Below, in pieces: positions 8,855 to 20,613 of a stretch of DNA of 64,000 nt. This stretch comes from Bufo bufo (Eukaryota; Chordata; Amphibia; Anura; Bufonidae): the NCBI RefSeq assembly GCF_905171765.1, contig NC_053390.1:509815444-509879443 (forward strand), written 5' to 3'. Position 1 is the first letter of the stretch; each line of letters starts with the position of its first letter. The notes beneath the pieces were generated by a model. That model was not told the origin of the DNA. It worked only from the letters and a program-made list of their open reading frames with translations, and did not search any database. The position numbers and the translations under genes were made by a program.

Positions 8855-11800
8855 ATGGCTTTGGCAAATGTTTGTCCCTCTAGGAGATTCAGGGAGTTTT
8901 CTGAGGGTAATAAAGAAACAAAAAGAAAAAAGTCCTCTAAAAACGTTCCATCTGTTACTATTGGCAAGGTTGATGCGGAAATTGAAGGTTTTCCGTTTGC
9001 TTGTAGTTCCCGTTTTGTCCTACCTGCCAGGGTGGCGCTAGAGAGCAAGAACATTGTTTGTGAGATTTTTGTAGATAGTGGAGCAGCTGTCAATCTCATT
9101 GATAATCAATTTGCTATAACACATGGTTTCCAGGTATGCACATTGGGAAAGGACATACCCGTTTTTGCTATTGATTCCGCTCCACTTTCTCAAATATCAT
9201 TAAAGGGCATAGTTCACAATATCCGTTTGACTGTGAGTGATGCTCATGTTGAGGATGTGTCACATTTCGTCCTAAGCGGGTTACCTACTCCTCTAGTGTT
9301 GGGGCTACCCTGGCTCACTAAACATAACCCCACCATTGATTTGCAAGCGAGGCAAATAAATGGTTGGAGTGACTTTTGCAGAGAGAATTGCCTCTCGACG
9401 TCTCTTTCAGAGGTTTCTACTAAGACTGTACCATCTTTTCTCTCTGAATTTTCGGATGTGTTTTCTGAGAGTGGTGTTCAGGAGCTGCCCCCTCACCAGG
9501 AGTACGATTGCCCTATTAATCTCATCCCAGGCGCCAAGCTGCCTAAATCTCGTTTATACAATCTCTCCCAACCTGAAAGGGTCGCTATGCGTTCTTATAT
9601 CTCTGAGAGCCTGAGAAAGGGACACATACGACCCTCGAAGTCACCTGTTGCCGCTGTTTTTTTTTTTGTTAAGAAAAAAGATGGTTCTTTAAGACCATGT
9701 CTGGATTTCAGGGAGCTGAACAGTATCACAATTCGTGACCTTATCCGCTTCCTCTGATCCCGGACCTGTTTAACCAGATTGTTGGGGCTAAAGTGTTCTC
9801 CAAGTTGGATTTAAGAGGGGTATACAACCTGGTCAGGGTCAGAGAAGGGGACGAATGGAAGACAGCCTTCAATACCCCTGAGGGCCATTTTGAGAATTTG
9901 GTTATGCCTTTTGGTTTGATGAATGCTCCAGCCGTCTTTCAACATTTTGTGAACAGCATTTTTTATCATTTAATGGGGAAATTTGTACTAGTGTATCTAG
10001 ATGACATTTTGATTTTTTCTCCTGATTTCAAAACTCATAGGGACCATCTACGTCAGGTCTTGACATTCTGCAGGAGAATAAATTGTACGCTAAACTGGAA
10101 AAATGTGTGTTTGCGGTTCCAGAAATTTCTGGGTTTTCTTCTCTCCGCTTCTGGTTTTCACATGGACCCCGAGAAGGTCCGCGCTGTGTTTGATTGGGAG
10201 CTTCCTGAGAATCAGAAGGCGCTGATGCGCTTTTTGGGTTTTGCCAATTAGTACAGGAAGTTCATTTTGAATTATTCCTCTGTTGTTAAGCCACTCACTG
10301 ATATGACTAGAAAGGCCTTTTCTAGTATCAAAGAGAGTTTTGCTTCCGCTCCCATCTTGGTACAACCTGATATCTCTCTGCCCTTCATAGTTGAGGTTGA
10401 TGCTTCTGAGGTGGGTGTGGGTGCGGTCTTGTCCCAGGGTCCCTCTCCTGCCAAATGGCGACCGTGTGCCTTTATTGGAAGAAACTCTCCTCCGCAGAGA
10501 GAAATTACGATGTGGGAGATAGGGAGTTGTTGGCCATCAAGTTAGCTTTTGAGGAATGGCGCCATTGGCTAGAGGGAGCCAGACACCCTATTACCGTGTT
10601 TACCGACCATAAGAATCTGGCCTACTTGGAGTCAGCCAAGCGTCTGAACCCGAGACAGGCCAGATGGTCTTTGTTCTTTTCAAGGTTTAATTTTGTTGTC
10701 ACGTTCCGCCCTGGGGTTATGAATGTGAAGGCGGATGCCCTGTCACGTTGTTTTCCGGGAGGGGGGAACTTTGAAGACCCGGGTCCCATTTTGGCTGAAG
10801 GGGTGGTTGTGTCTGCTCTTTATCCTGAATTGGAGGCAGAGGTTCAGGCAGCCCAGGCAGAGGCTCCTGATCTTTGTCCTCCTGGGAGGTTGTTTGTGCC
10901 TCTCGCTTTACGACACAAGGTTTTTAAGGAGCACCACGATACTGTCCTTGCTGGGCACCAGGGGGGTAGAGCCACAGTGGATCTCATTGCTCAGAGATTC
11001 TGGTGGCCGGCTCTTCGTAAGTCGGTTGAGGATTTTGTGGCAGCCTGCGAGACCTGCGTTCGTGCCAAAGTCCCTCATTCACGGACATCGGGTCCTCTCC
11101 TTCCGTTACCCATTCTTTCCCGTCCTTGGACACATCTGTCCATGGACTTCATTACGGACCTGCCTCGTTCCTCGGGGAAGACTGTGATTCTGGTGGTGGT
11201 GGACCGTTTTAGCAAAATGGCGCATTTTATTCCTTTTCCTGGGTTGCCCAATGCTAAAACGCTGGCGCAGGCATTTATTGATCACATTGTCAAATTGCAT
11301 GGTATTCCTTCAGACATAGTCTCTGATAGGGGCACGCAGTTTGTTTCCAGATTCTGGAAGGCTTTCTGTTCTCGCTTGGGGGTTCGGTTGTCATTCTCTT
11401 CTGCTTTCCACCCACAGTCGAATGGCCAGACGGTGCGCGTCAATCAGAATCTGGAGACATATCTGCGCTGTTTTGTGGCAGAGAATCAAAAGGATTGGTG
11501 TTCTTTTCTCTCCCTTGCTGAGTTTGCTTTAAATAACCGTCGTCAGGAGTCCTCTGATAAGTCACCATTTTTTGGTGCATATGGGTTTCATCCGCAGTTT
11601 GGGACATTCTCTGGAGAGGGGGCTTCTGGTTTACCTGATGAGGAGAGATTCTCCTCGTCTTTGTCATCTATTTGGCAAAAGATTCAGGATAATCTAAAGA
11701 GCATGAGTGAGAGATATAAGCGTGTGGCGGATAAGAGACGTGTGCCTGGTCCGGACCTGAATGTTGGTGATCTGGTGTGGTTCTCTACTAAGAATATCAA

Positions 11801-12176
11801 ATTGAAGGTTCCCTCCTGAAAGTTGGGTCCTAAGTTTATTGGGCCTTACAAAATCTTGTCCGTCATCAATCCTGTTGCCTACCGTCTTGATCTTCCTCCG
11901 ACTTGGAAGATCCATAATGTTTTTCACAAGTCCCTATTGAAACCTTATGTCCAACCCACTGTACCCTCCTCTTTGCCTCCTCCTCAGATTGTGGTTGATG
12001 GTAATCTTGAATTTCAGGTCTCTAGGATTGTGGACTCTCGTATTGTCCGCGGTTCTCTTTAGTACCTCGTTCATTGGGAGGGTTATGGTCCTGAGGAGAG
12101 GATGTGGGTTCCAGTGGCAGACATTAAGGCCACTCGTCTTCTCAGGGCATTCCATAGGTCTCATCCTGAGAAGGTG
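8855..12176 (+). pseudogene. Broken gag-pol of the Gypsy chromovirus (copy 1)
   Basis: Protease: DSGAA at residues 74-78 of the first frame (8855-9757). Reverse transcriptase starts in that frame ([14 protein letters not shown]), then a one-base loss near 9740 shifts it; 9793-10251 carries MPFGLMNAP and the YLDD catalytic motif and ends in an in-frame TAG. RNase H and integrase follow in 10267-10545 and 10455-11819. The integrase has H and C zinc ligands (HHDTVLAGHQG; CETC) and two catalytic aspartates (MDFITDLP; SDRGTQF), but the position expected to be the third catalytic acid is valine (GQTVRVNQ, versus GQTERVSQ in the other copy). TGA at 11817-11819 and TAG at 12061-12063 break the end; the chromodomain ([17 protein letters not shown]) follows the last stop. 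Confidence 0.9.
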
Positions 12177-12217
12177 GGCTCTGAGTGTCCGGAGTCCACT
12201 CGTAGAGGGAGGGGTAC

Positions 12218-12740
12218 TGTCACCGCCAGATCTCTGAGAAGTTCTGACAGACATTCTTCAGTACCTCCTGCATGATGTTCTTTTGTTTTGCTTTCGCTTT
12301 GACATCTCTTCTCCCTCTCTCAGCTGTCTTCTATTAGCAGTGATTGCTTCCCTTTATATCTCCTCCCATACTGCTTCACTTTGCGGTTTATACTACTTCC
12401 TGGATTGTGTTCACTGCTTGAAGTTACTACTGCTGGTTTCTCAGATAAGTCTATTTCTGTATTTGTGTTTTCCTGTTGGCTTGAATCTAGGTGACCCTGA
12501 CCCGTATTAAGTGCAGGGAGCCGGTGGTCGTGTCCCCTCACTATTATAGGGTTTGCAGGTGTCACTTAGTCGAGGTACGTGGACATGCAACTTTCTATCA
12601 TTGAGATCTTTGCATGGGCTGAGCAGTCAGGGAGAGCTCTAGGGCTTTAATAAGGCTCACCCTTTTGTTCCTTAGTTTGGGATCAAGTCAGTCGGATCTT
12701 TATTTGTTACTTCTTGTTTTCTGCAACACCATCCGTGACA
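12218..12740 (+). repeat. 3' LTR of the Gypsy chromovirus (copy 1)
   Basis: Begins TGTCACCGCC and ends ATCCGTGACA, directly after the polypurine tract and the chromodomain end. It matches the reverse complement of 22961-23491. Length 523 bp. Confidence 0.85.
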
Positions 12741-13397
12741 CACAGGCACCCCAATAAACATCGGCCAGGATCAGGGTGTGTCCCTTGGGAAGAAAGGTTG
12801 CATCCTCCTATCACTGCCCTGGCCCCAGGGAGCACTGGTGTGAGGATGGCTCCTGTGAATAGTGTTTGCAGTCAGAGCCACTACCACTCCATTCTTCCGG
12901 AGCTTGCCGAAACTATACCTCAGCTCCTATTCACTTCAGCTGAGCTGCAGTAACCCAGCACGTCCACTACACTTTGAACAGAGCTGTGCTTCCTGTTCCT
13001 TTCATGAGCTAGTTCAGGCGCAGGAGGATGCAGGGAACAGCTGATCAGACCCTTATCAATCAGATATTAATGACCAAACCTAAGAATATGTCATCAATAT
13101 CAGAAACCTGTAAACCCCCTTTAAATTCTCCCATTCTTACCGTTACAGTTTCCTGTGCAGTCCACTTTGGTTATACAGTTGAACTTCTATCTCCTCAGAG
13201 ATTTTGAGCATCAGTAGACTATACCAAATATTTTTTTGAGTTTGTTCTCCCTTGTAATTCCACCCATAAGATTTCAATATTCTCATCATCTTCACCACAA
13301 TCTCCTCTTGCTTTCATACACCTAGAAAAAGGGCCAAGATTGTTCATCACCGATAGGTGCAATTAAATAATAATCACCGAAAAATAAATATCAAGCA
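12741..13397. other. Unassigned sequence with repeat fragments
   Basis: No ORF of note. A segment near 13050-13130 (atcagatattaatgacc through ccccctttaa) resembles one end of a common short anuran repeat, also hinted at near 63450. The rest has no recognised content. Confidence 0.35.
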
Positions 13398-13890
13398 CAC
13401 TGCATAACGGAAACCAGGATGGATCCATTATAATTCCCCTTTAAAAGGCATTACGTTTTGTTTTCCATCATAATAGAAGTCTATGGGCAGTATATCCAGT
13501 CCTGCATAACGGAAACCAGGACGGATCCGTTATACTGCCCATAGACTTGTATTATGACGCAATGCAAAACGGAAGCCTTTAAAAGGAATTACGTTTTGCT
13601 TTCCATCATAATAGAAGTCTATGGGAATTATAATGGATCCGTCTGGTTTCCGTTATGCAGAACGGGAAAAAAAAGTCCTGTCGACAGGACTTTGTTTTCC
13701 GTCTTGCATAACGGGAACCAGACGGATACGTTATGATTTCCATAGACTTCTATTATGACAGATCAAAACGAAATGCCTTTTAAAGGATTCCGTTTTGACT
13801 TCTGTCTTATGGATTCTGTTATTTTCCAGTATAACCATGTTAAGCCGGAAAACAAAAACGGAATCCATAACGCTGATGTGAACCCACCCT
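13398..13890. mobile_element. Palindromic repeat cluster (MITE) of the cataacggaaacc type
   Basis: The words gcataacggaaaccagg and atgggcagtata recur in both orientations. A segment with attacgtttt and aatagaagtctatggg appears at about 13450 and again at about 13585. The right end, aacgctgatgtgaaccca, is a typical MITE terminus. No ORF. Confidence 0.5.
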
Positions 13891-13906
13891 TACTTGAAAA
13901 ATTTGT

Positions 13907-14160
13907 CTTAGGGCCCTTGCACATGACCGTATGCCCTCCGAGACATACGGTCCGTGAGCGGGCCATATGTCCCGGAGCGGCATTGATCGTGTGCACGGGA
14001 GAACACAGCATCATAGATTACAATGATGCTGTGCACGTCGGGCCGCCCGCGGGACAATTGTCCTGCACTCATAAGATCTTAGTCCATACGCAAATAAAAT
14101 ATAGTCTGCAAAAACTGTAAGATGTGAGAAGTTCATACATACCACATGTCTACCTTCAGT
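13907..14160. mobile_element. Fragment of a CATGCACACGACCG family MITE
   Basis: Starts agggcccttgcacatgaccg and contains two internal copies of the gacatacggtccgtgagc type, but no matching right end is seen. Confidence 0.4.
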
Positions 14161-14170
14161 GCTACATGTG

Positions 14171-14505
14171 TTAGGCCTCTTGCACACGACCGTATGGCTT
14201 TTTAAGTATTTTGCGGTCCGCAAAAACTGCAAAAAATATGGATGACGTCCGTGTGCATTCCGTTTTTTGCAGAACGGTACAGCTGGTCCCTGATAGGACA
14301 GTACTATCCTTGTCCGTTATGCGGACAATAATAGGACAAGTTCTATCTTTGAACTGAACAGAAAAACGGAAATACAGAAACGGAAGACATACGGAGTACC
14401 TTCCGTTTTTTTTGCGGATCCATTGAAATGAATGGTTCGTATATGGAACGGAAAAAATGGAACGCAAACGGAAAAAAAAAGCGTTCGTGTGCAAGAGGCC
14501 TTAAA
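14171..14505. mobile_element. MITE of the CATGCACACGACCG family
   Basis: Left end taggcctcttgcacacgacc, right end gttcgtgtgcaagaggcctt: near-perfect terminal inverted repeats. The interior is made of complementary gcggtccgcaaaa and ttgcggatcc blocks. No ORF. Confidence 0.7.
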
Positions 14506-15208
14506 GAAATGGAAAAGTTGCAGTAATGAACCGACCAACTTTTGCATGCAAGTACTGGGAATTATGTAGAATATAATTTTCCATCCCCCTGTACAAACTG
14601 TAAACCTAATTAACAATGATAAATCCCTGAACCTCATATAATACATCAAGAAAGGTTGCTTTTAGATAGGTATAATATGGGTGCTTCATTGCTCCTGTGC
14701 TATGGACACAACATGAACCTCTTGTAGTTCTTCAGAAATGATCACCATAACTCTGGTTCTGATGAACCACGGGAGGTCCGGTTGTCGCATCAATAATATA
14801 GGCACAAAAAAGTCCCCATATACCTGTCTGAAAAATGGCTACAATAAATAGTGTTTTTTTGTTTTTTGTTTTTAACTATGGTAATCGAAAATGATTGTTT
14901 ATGGTGACAGTCAATGAGTGAAAATGTATTTTTGGACTGTAAATTTTTTTTTTTGTGATAATCAATGATCATTATCACTATTACTGCAGCGCATATTGGG
15001 TATGGCCAGAGAAAAAGTTCTCCAAGGATTTAGCCCCGCCACCTGGTGCTCCAGTTTGCATGATGAGCCCTACCAGGCAGTATGTCTAGTTTAAAAGGGT
15101 TGATCGTGCTGACAGAGCCTCTTTAATGCACAGTAGCCAAATAATTTCATGATCTTTGATATACAATATATACAATGTTAATATTACCACATGCGTGCAT
15201 GTATAAGA
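14506..15208. other. A/T-rich spacer, nothing recognised
   Basis: Contains T runs (14856-14870, 14946-14955), a ctgcagcgcatattggg segment near 14985 and no coding or repeat signature that I can name. Confidence 0.4.
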
Positions 15209-16238
15209 CTACTTTCACACCTGCGTTAGGTGCGGATCCGTCTGGTATCTGCACAGACGGATCCGCACCTATAATGCAAACGCTTAGATCCGTTCAGAAC
15301 TGATCCGTTTGCATTACCATGAACAAAAAAAAAAAAAAAAAAAAAATTTAGTTTTTTTTTGTTCATGATAATGCAAACGGATCCGTTTTGACTTTACATT
15401 GAAAGTCAATGGGGGACGGATCCGTTTGAAAATTGAGCCATACTGTGTCATCTTCAAACGGATCCGTCCCCATTGACTTAGGCTACTTTCACACCTGCGT
15501 TAGGTGCGGATCCGTCTGGTATCTGCACAGACGGATCCGCACCTATAATGCAAACGCTTAGATCCGTTCAGAACGGATCCGTTTGCATTACCATGAACAA
15601 AAAAAAAAAAAATTTTTTTTTTTTTTTTGTTCATGATAATGCAAACGGATCCGTTTTGACTTTACATTGAAAGTCAATGGGGGACGGATCCGTTTGAAAA
15701 TTGAGCCATACTGTGTCATCTTCAAACGGATCCGTCCCCATTGACTTACATTATAAGTCTGGACAGATCCGTTTGCCTCCGCACGGCCAGGCGGACACCC
15801 GAACGCTGCAAGCTGCGTTCAGGGGTCCGCCTGCTGAGCGGAGCGGAGGACAAACGGAGCCAGACTGATGCATTCTGAGCGGATCCGCATCCACTCAGAA
15901 TGCATTAGGGCCGGACGGATTCGTTCGGGGCCGTTTGTGAGAGCCTTCAAACGGAACTCACAAGCGGAGCCCCGAACGCTAGTGTGAAAGTAGTATAAGT
16001 CTGGACGGATCCGTTTGCCTCCGCACGGCCAGGCGGACACCCGAACGCTGCAAGCTGCGTTCAGGTGTCCGCCTGCTGAGCGGAGCGGAGGACAAACGGT
16101 GCCAGACTGATGCATTCTGAGCGGATCCGCATCCACTCAGAATGCATTAGGGCTGGACGGATCCGTTCGGGGCCGCTTGTGAGAGCCTTCAAACGGAACT
16201 CACAAGCGGAGCCCCGAACGCTAGTGTGAAAGTAGCCT
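15209..16238. mobile_element. MITE with both arms tandemly duplicated
   Basis: The left-arm unit starting ctactttcacacctgcgtta occurs at 15209 and 15483 (period 274 bp). The right-arm unit starting tataagtctggac occurs at 15752 and 15994 (period 242 bp) and ends gctagtgtgaaagtagcc at 16238. Both arms are rich in the BamHI-type word ggatccg. Long A and T runs (15326-15348, 15600-15629) sit between inverted blocks. No ORF. Confidence 0.75.
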
Positions 16239-16299
16239 AAAACAAATCCACATTGAAATAACGGATATAATTGATGATCATGTTGTTAATGACAATATA

Positions 16300-17784
16300 C
16301 AGTGCCGTGAAAAAGTATTCATACCCCTTGAACCTTTCCACATTTTTCAAATTACATCCACAAACTGAAATGTATGTGTGAAGTGAAAAGAAAATTTCTA
16401 AAGTTTCAAAATGTTTCATAAATAAAAATCTGTAAAGTGTAGCATGCATTTGTAATCAGCCCCCTGTACTCTGATACCCCAAAATAAAATCCAGTGTGAC
16501 CAATTACCTTCAGAAGTCACCTAATTAGTAAATAGAGTCCACCTGTGTGTAATTTATTCTCAGTATAACTACAGCTGTTCTGTGAAGGCCTCAGAGGTTT
16601 GAATTGTGGCAGGCTGTTCTAGCAGAGAACACCCTCCTGGAGATCACCCGAAAAGACTTGCAGCTGTAATTGCAGTGAAAGGTGCTTCTACAAAGTACTG
16701 ACTCATGGGGGCTGAGTAAAAATGAACGCCACACATTCCTGATTTTTATTTATTAAAAATTTTGAAAACCATGTATCATTTTCACTTCGCACATACTGGC
16801 TACGGCTACTTTCACACTAGCGTTCTGCTGTCCGCTCGTGAGCTCCGTTTGAAGGGGCTCACGAGCGGAGCAGAACGCTTCCGTCCAGCCCTGATGCAGT
16901 CTGAATGGATGCGGATCCGCTCAGACTGCATCAGTCTGGCGGCGTTCAGCCTCCGCTCCGCTCGCCTCCGCATGGCCAGGCGGACAGCTGAACGCTGCTT
17001 GCAGCGTTCGGGTGTCCGCCTGGCCGTGCGGAGGCGAGCGGATCCGTCCACACTTACAATGTAAGTCAATGGGGACGGATCCGCTTAAGGATGACACCAT
17101 ATGGCTCAATCTTCAGGCGGATCCGTTCCCCATTGACTTTCAATGTAAAGTCTGAACGGATCCGCTCAGGCTACTTTCACACTTAGAAAATTTTCTAAGT
17201 TTTAATGCAGACGGATCCGTTCTGAACGGATGCGAACGTCTGCATTATCGGAGCGGATCCGTCTGATGAAACATCAGACGGATCCGCTCCGAACGCTAGT
17301 GTGAAAGTAGCCTACCCTGTGTTGGTCTATCCGTTTCTGTTTTTGTTTCCGTGTGTCTTCCTTTATTTTTGGAGGACCACCAGACATAGTGAGGAATGTA
17401 AAAAAAAGTTTAAGACAGGTTTGCCATGCAAATGATAGGAAAAAAACGGACGCGGGCGTGGATGAAAATCTTGTGTGCCTCCGCGTTTTTTAGCGGTCCC
17501 ATTGACTTGAATGGGTCCGCGAACCGTTTTCCGCGAAAATAATAGGACAGGTTATATTTTTTGACGGACTGGAACCACGGATCACGGACGCGGATGGCAA
17601 ACGGTGCATTAGCCGAGTTTTCAACGGACCCATTGAAAAACAATGGGTCTGCAGAAAATCACAAAAAACGTCACAGCGGACACGGAATAAAACAATGGTC
17701 GTGTGTATGAAGCCTAAGTTTGTGGATGTAACGTGAAAAAATGTGTAAAAGTTCAAGGGGTATGAATACTTTATTAAGGCACTG
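16300..17784. mobile_element. Decayed Tc1 element with nested MITEs
   Basis: Termini cagtgccgtgaaaaagtattc (16300) and gaatactttattaaggcactg (17784) are inverted and flanked by TA. The sequence near 16560-16700 retains untranslated-region-like text and no transposase frame, so the coding part has been lost. MITEs fill the middle: 16806-17313 and about 17335-17716. Confidence 0.7.
16806..17313. mobile_element. MITE of the CTACTTTCAC family nested in Tc1
   Basis: Begins ctactttcacactagcgtt and ends gctagtgtgaaagtagcct. A second internal ctactttcacactt at 17170 suggests two MITE copies side by side, or a duplicated end. Contains a near-perfect hairpin around 16849-16925. Confidence 0.7.
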
Positions 17785-17814
17785 TAACAATTGCTGTATA
17801 GATTTCATTATGTT

Positions 17815-18967
17815 TTAACGCCTTTAGGATGCAGAAATTTTCATTTATGTTTTTCACTCCCTGCCTTCCTGAAGACATATTTATTTTTCCGTTCACATAG
17901 CCGTATGTGGGCTTATTTTTTTCGGGAAAAGTTGTACTTTCTGTTGGAACCATATAATATTACATAGAATGTAGTGGGAAGCTGGATAAAAATTCCAAAT
18001 GGGGTGGAAATGGAAAAAAAAAAAAATGCCAACATAGCTTTATGGGTTTCGCTTTTACGCCATTCTCTTTGTAGTCAAACTGACCTGTTACCTTTATTCT
18101 TTTGGTTAGTACAATTACAGCAATACCACCTTTATATAGCTTTTCTTGTATTTTAGAAAAAAAAAACTTGGGGAAAATGATTTTTTTCTTTTCATTGCCA
18201 TAGTCTGACCCCCATAACTTTTTTATATTTACATCTATGGAGCTGTGTGAGGGCTCACTTTTTAGCTGGGTAATCCGTAGTTTTCAGTGATACCATTTTG
18301 GGGTGTGCATGGTTTTTTGATCCTTTTTTTATGCTATTTTTTTGGGAGGTGAATCAACGAAAAAATAGTGAATCAGCCATTTTGATTTCTTTTTTTCTGT
18401 TATGGCATTTAGCATATGGGATAAATACATTAATGCATGTATTTTAATAGGTCAGGCGTTTTGAGACAATGTGCAGCAAATGATTTTAAAAAAAATAAAA
18501 TAAAATTTTTGAAAACTTTTTTTTTTTTTTTTACTTTTTAACATTTTTATTAAGCCCCTTAAGGGGCCTTTCACATGCAATCTTTAGATGCACTGCAATG
18601 AATTAATTTTACAATGTAAAGAATTTGTGCAATTTTTCTATGGAGCACTGACAGGCTCAATAGAAACTACTGCTCTATTAGCCTGGAACTCTTCCTAGAG
18701 ATCCAGGCTATTAGAGAGAATGAATAGCTTCACTGATCTCCATGCAGGAAAGGTGGGTGGGGCCCGGGAGAGAAGAACTTCTGGGAAAAGCCACCTCAGA
18801 TGCTTTGGTCACAACTCACCATGACATCTGAGGGGTTAAATGTCTGCAATCAGCATTTTCGCCGATCGCAGACTTGAGTCGGCTATGGCATCCACTTTGC
18901 AGAAAGTGCCATCTTTAAAGTGATGACATCCGATGTACATGTATGGCGGATGTTGTAAAGTGGTTAA
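17815..18967. mobile_element. TTAA-flanked non-autonomous element
   Basis: Begins TTAAcgcctttaggatgc and ends gttgtaaagtggTTAA. The A/T-rich body has long T runs and short decayed frames but no transposase. The right end resembles the aagtggTTAA end of the element at 923-6156, so it may belong to the same superfamily. Confidence 0.5.
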
Positions 18968-19458
18968 ATACTGGTACTTCTTTTGTGAGCTCACACTTGT
19001 GGTGGCTGCAGGCATCTAGCGTTATAATATGCAGTATGAAGGGAAGCAGAGGAGAAATATAGTGGTCAAAATGAGCGCCACACCTCTTCCAATTTTTCCA
19101 ACATAGAAGGCTGATTGAGTGACGCAGAACACAATATTTGTATTACATTTTTGTTTATTTAAAAATTAATTTCTTCCTACTTAAGAAAAATCATAAATTA
19201 GTTGTAAATCCAGGGAATCACACTTTGCATTTCACATAGCCTGGCAGTATTTGATGCATGCATATTGGGAAACATTGTGCGGCAAGGGGGTCCATACTAA
19301 GTTTTGTCTATAGCCCTATGAGATCTGTGTATGCCCCTGTTTATGCTATTGTATCTTTGTGCTCATGCAGTTCTAACTTTAGAGTACACTTCTCCCAGTG
19401 CTGATGAGTACATCTATAATACAATGACTTCAAGTCATCAAGGGAAGAAATGTCTATG
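18968..19458. other. Spacer, nothing recognised
   Basis: No coding or repeat signature identified. Contains an A/T-rich stretch at 19130-19200. Confidence 0.35.
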
Positions 19459-20031
19459 TTAAAGGGATTCTGTCACCAAGTTTTGGGCTATAGAGCTGCG
19501 GACATGCACGGCTAGATCGCCGCTAGCATGTCCGCAATATACCTGTCCCATAAAGCTGTGTGCTTTTATTGTGCTTAAAAAATGATTTTATATATATGTA
19601 AATGAGTCTTGTATGTGTCCAAGGGGCTGTACTAACCTTCCTGGAGCCAAGCCACGCCTGCCTGTGAAGGAGCCCAGCACCGCCTATAGTGTTTCTCCCC
19701 TGTGCTGGCATCAGCCTCAGGGAAAGAACTGCGCATGCGCGAGCTCGCGCATCGCGAGATTACGGCAATTTATCGTTGATGAAAGGAGGAGATTCGGAGG
19801 ACATAGGCGGTGCTGGGCTCCTTCACAGGGGGGCGTGGCTGGGCACCAGGAAGGTTAGTACAGCCCCTTGGACACATACAAGACTCATTTACATATATAT
19901 AAAATCATTTTTTAAGCACAATAAAAGCATACAGCTTTATGGGACAGGTATATTACGGACATGCTAGCGGCGATCTAGCCGTGCATGTCCGCAGCTCTAT
20001 AGCCCAAAACTTGGTGACAGAATCCCTTTAA
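19459..20031. mobile_element. Long foldback MITE flanked by TTAA
   Basis: The arms 19463-19650 and 19850-20027 are reverse complements with few mismatches (aagggattctgtcaccaag against cttggtgacagaatccctt). TTAA lies at both borders (19459-19462 and 20028-20031). The central 200 bp also has an inverted ggcgtggct/agccacgcc piece. It has no transposase and should form a stable hairpin. Confidence 0.75.
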
Positions 20032-20613
20032 CCTCTATGTTTTTTAGGATGGCCTCACATATATCATTTTTGCATCTTTTTTGCAGCATTTTCATTAGCA
20101 TTTTACTTTAAAGGGGTTGCACCAAATGTTGTGTATTGTTAAATCCAATATATTATTTTTATATCACCAGATATTCTGAGAATAATAATAGAATAGCACA
20201 ACCTGCTGTTTCTAATGGGCAGCCCTTCTGTGTCCACCTCAGTAAAAGTGCTGAAGTGAATGCACATGCTCAGTCTTGATCCTTCAGGTATGTGAAGGGA
20301 TTCCAGGTGTCGTGATGAGGCTACTTCTGAAGCAGATAGTGCTACTGTATTTGTTGAGGTGGACACAGAAAGACTGTTCAATAGAAACAACAGGTGGAGC
20401 TACTCTTACATTACTCTTGCAGTATCTGGGGAAATTAGCAGTTTTAATAAGTGTAAATACAAAAATGATTTCTAACATTGGGTTGGATATAACTATAAAT
20501 AATATTCTTGTAGATCTAGCCCTTAAAAGTCAATAGTGCATTATAAAACAAACTACATACAAAAATGTTTTGTAGCCTATATGTGGTTCTGTTTTTCCAA
20601 AACCTTGCTCATA
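20032..20613. other. Spacer with an imperfect inverted repeat
   Basis: The phrase gtgtccacctcagtaaa (about 20229) is answered by ttgttgaggtggacacag (about 20352), and ccaatatattatttt (about 20146) by attgggttggatat near 20477. This suggests an old foldback repeat of about 400 bp; ends are not clear. Confidence 0.4.

Larger units (their letters stand above)
8855..12740 (+). mobile_element. Ty3/Gypsy chromovirus, 5'-truncated copy
   Basis: The sequence begins abruptly after the Gag zinc knuckle and runs through protease, reverse transcriptase, RNase H, integrase and chromodomain to one LTR. The same family occurs on the minus strand at 22961-27566, which aligns along its whole length. A polypurine tract (agagggagggg) precedes the LTR. 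The 5' LTR and almost all of gag are missing. Several frame breaks and stops make it defective. Confidence 0.9.

Noticed and set aside
15209..17313. CRISPR-like array suspected from repeated ggatccg blocks
   Set aside because: The blocks are inverted MITE parts in a vertebrate genome; spacing is irregular and there are no unique spacers.
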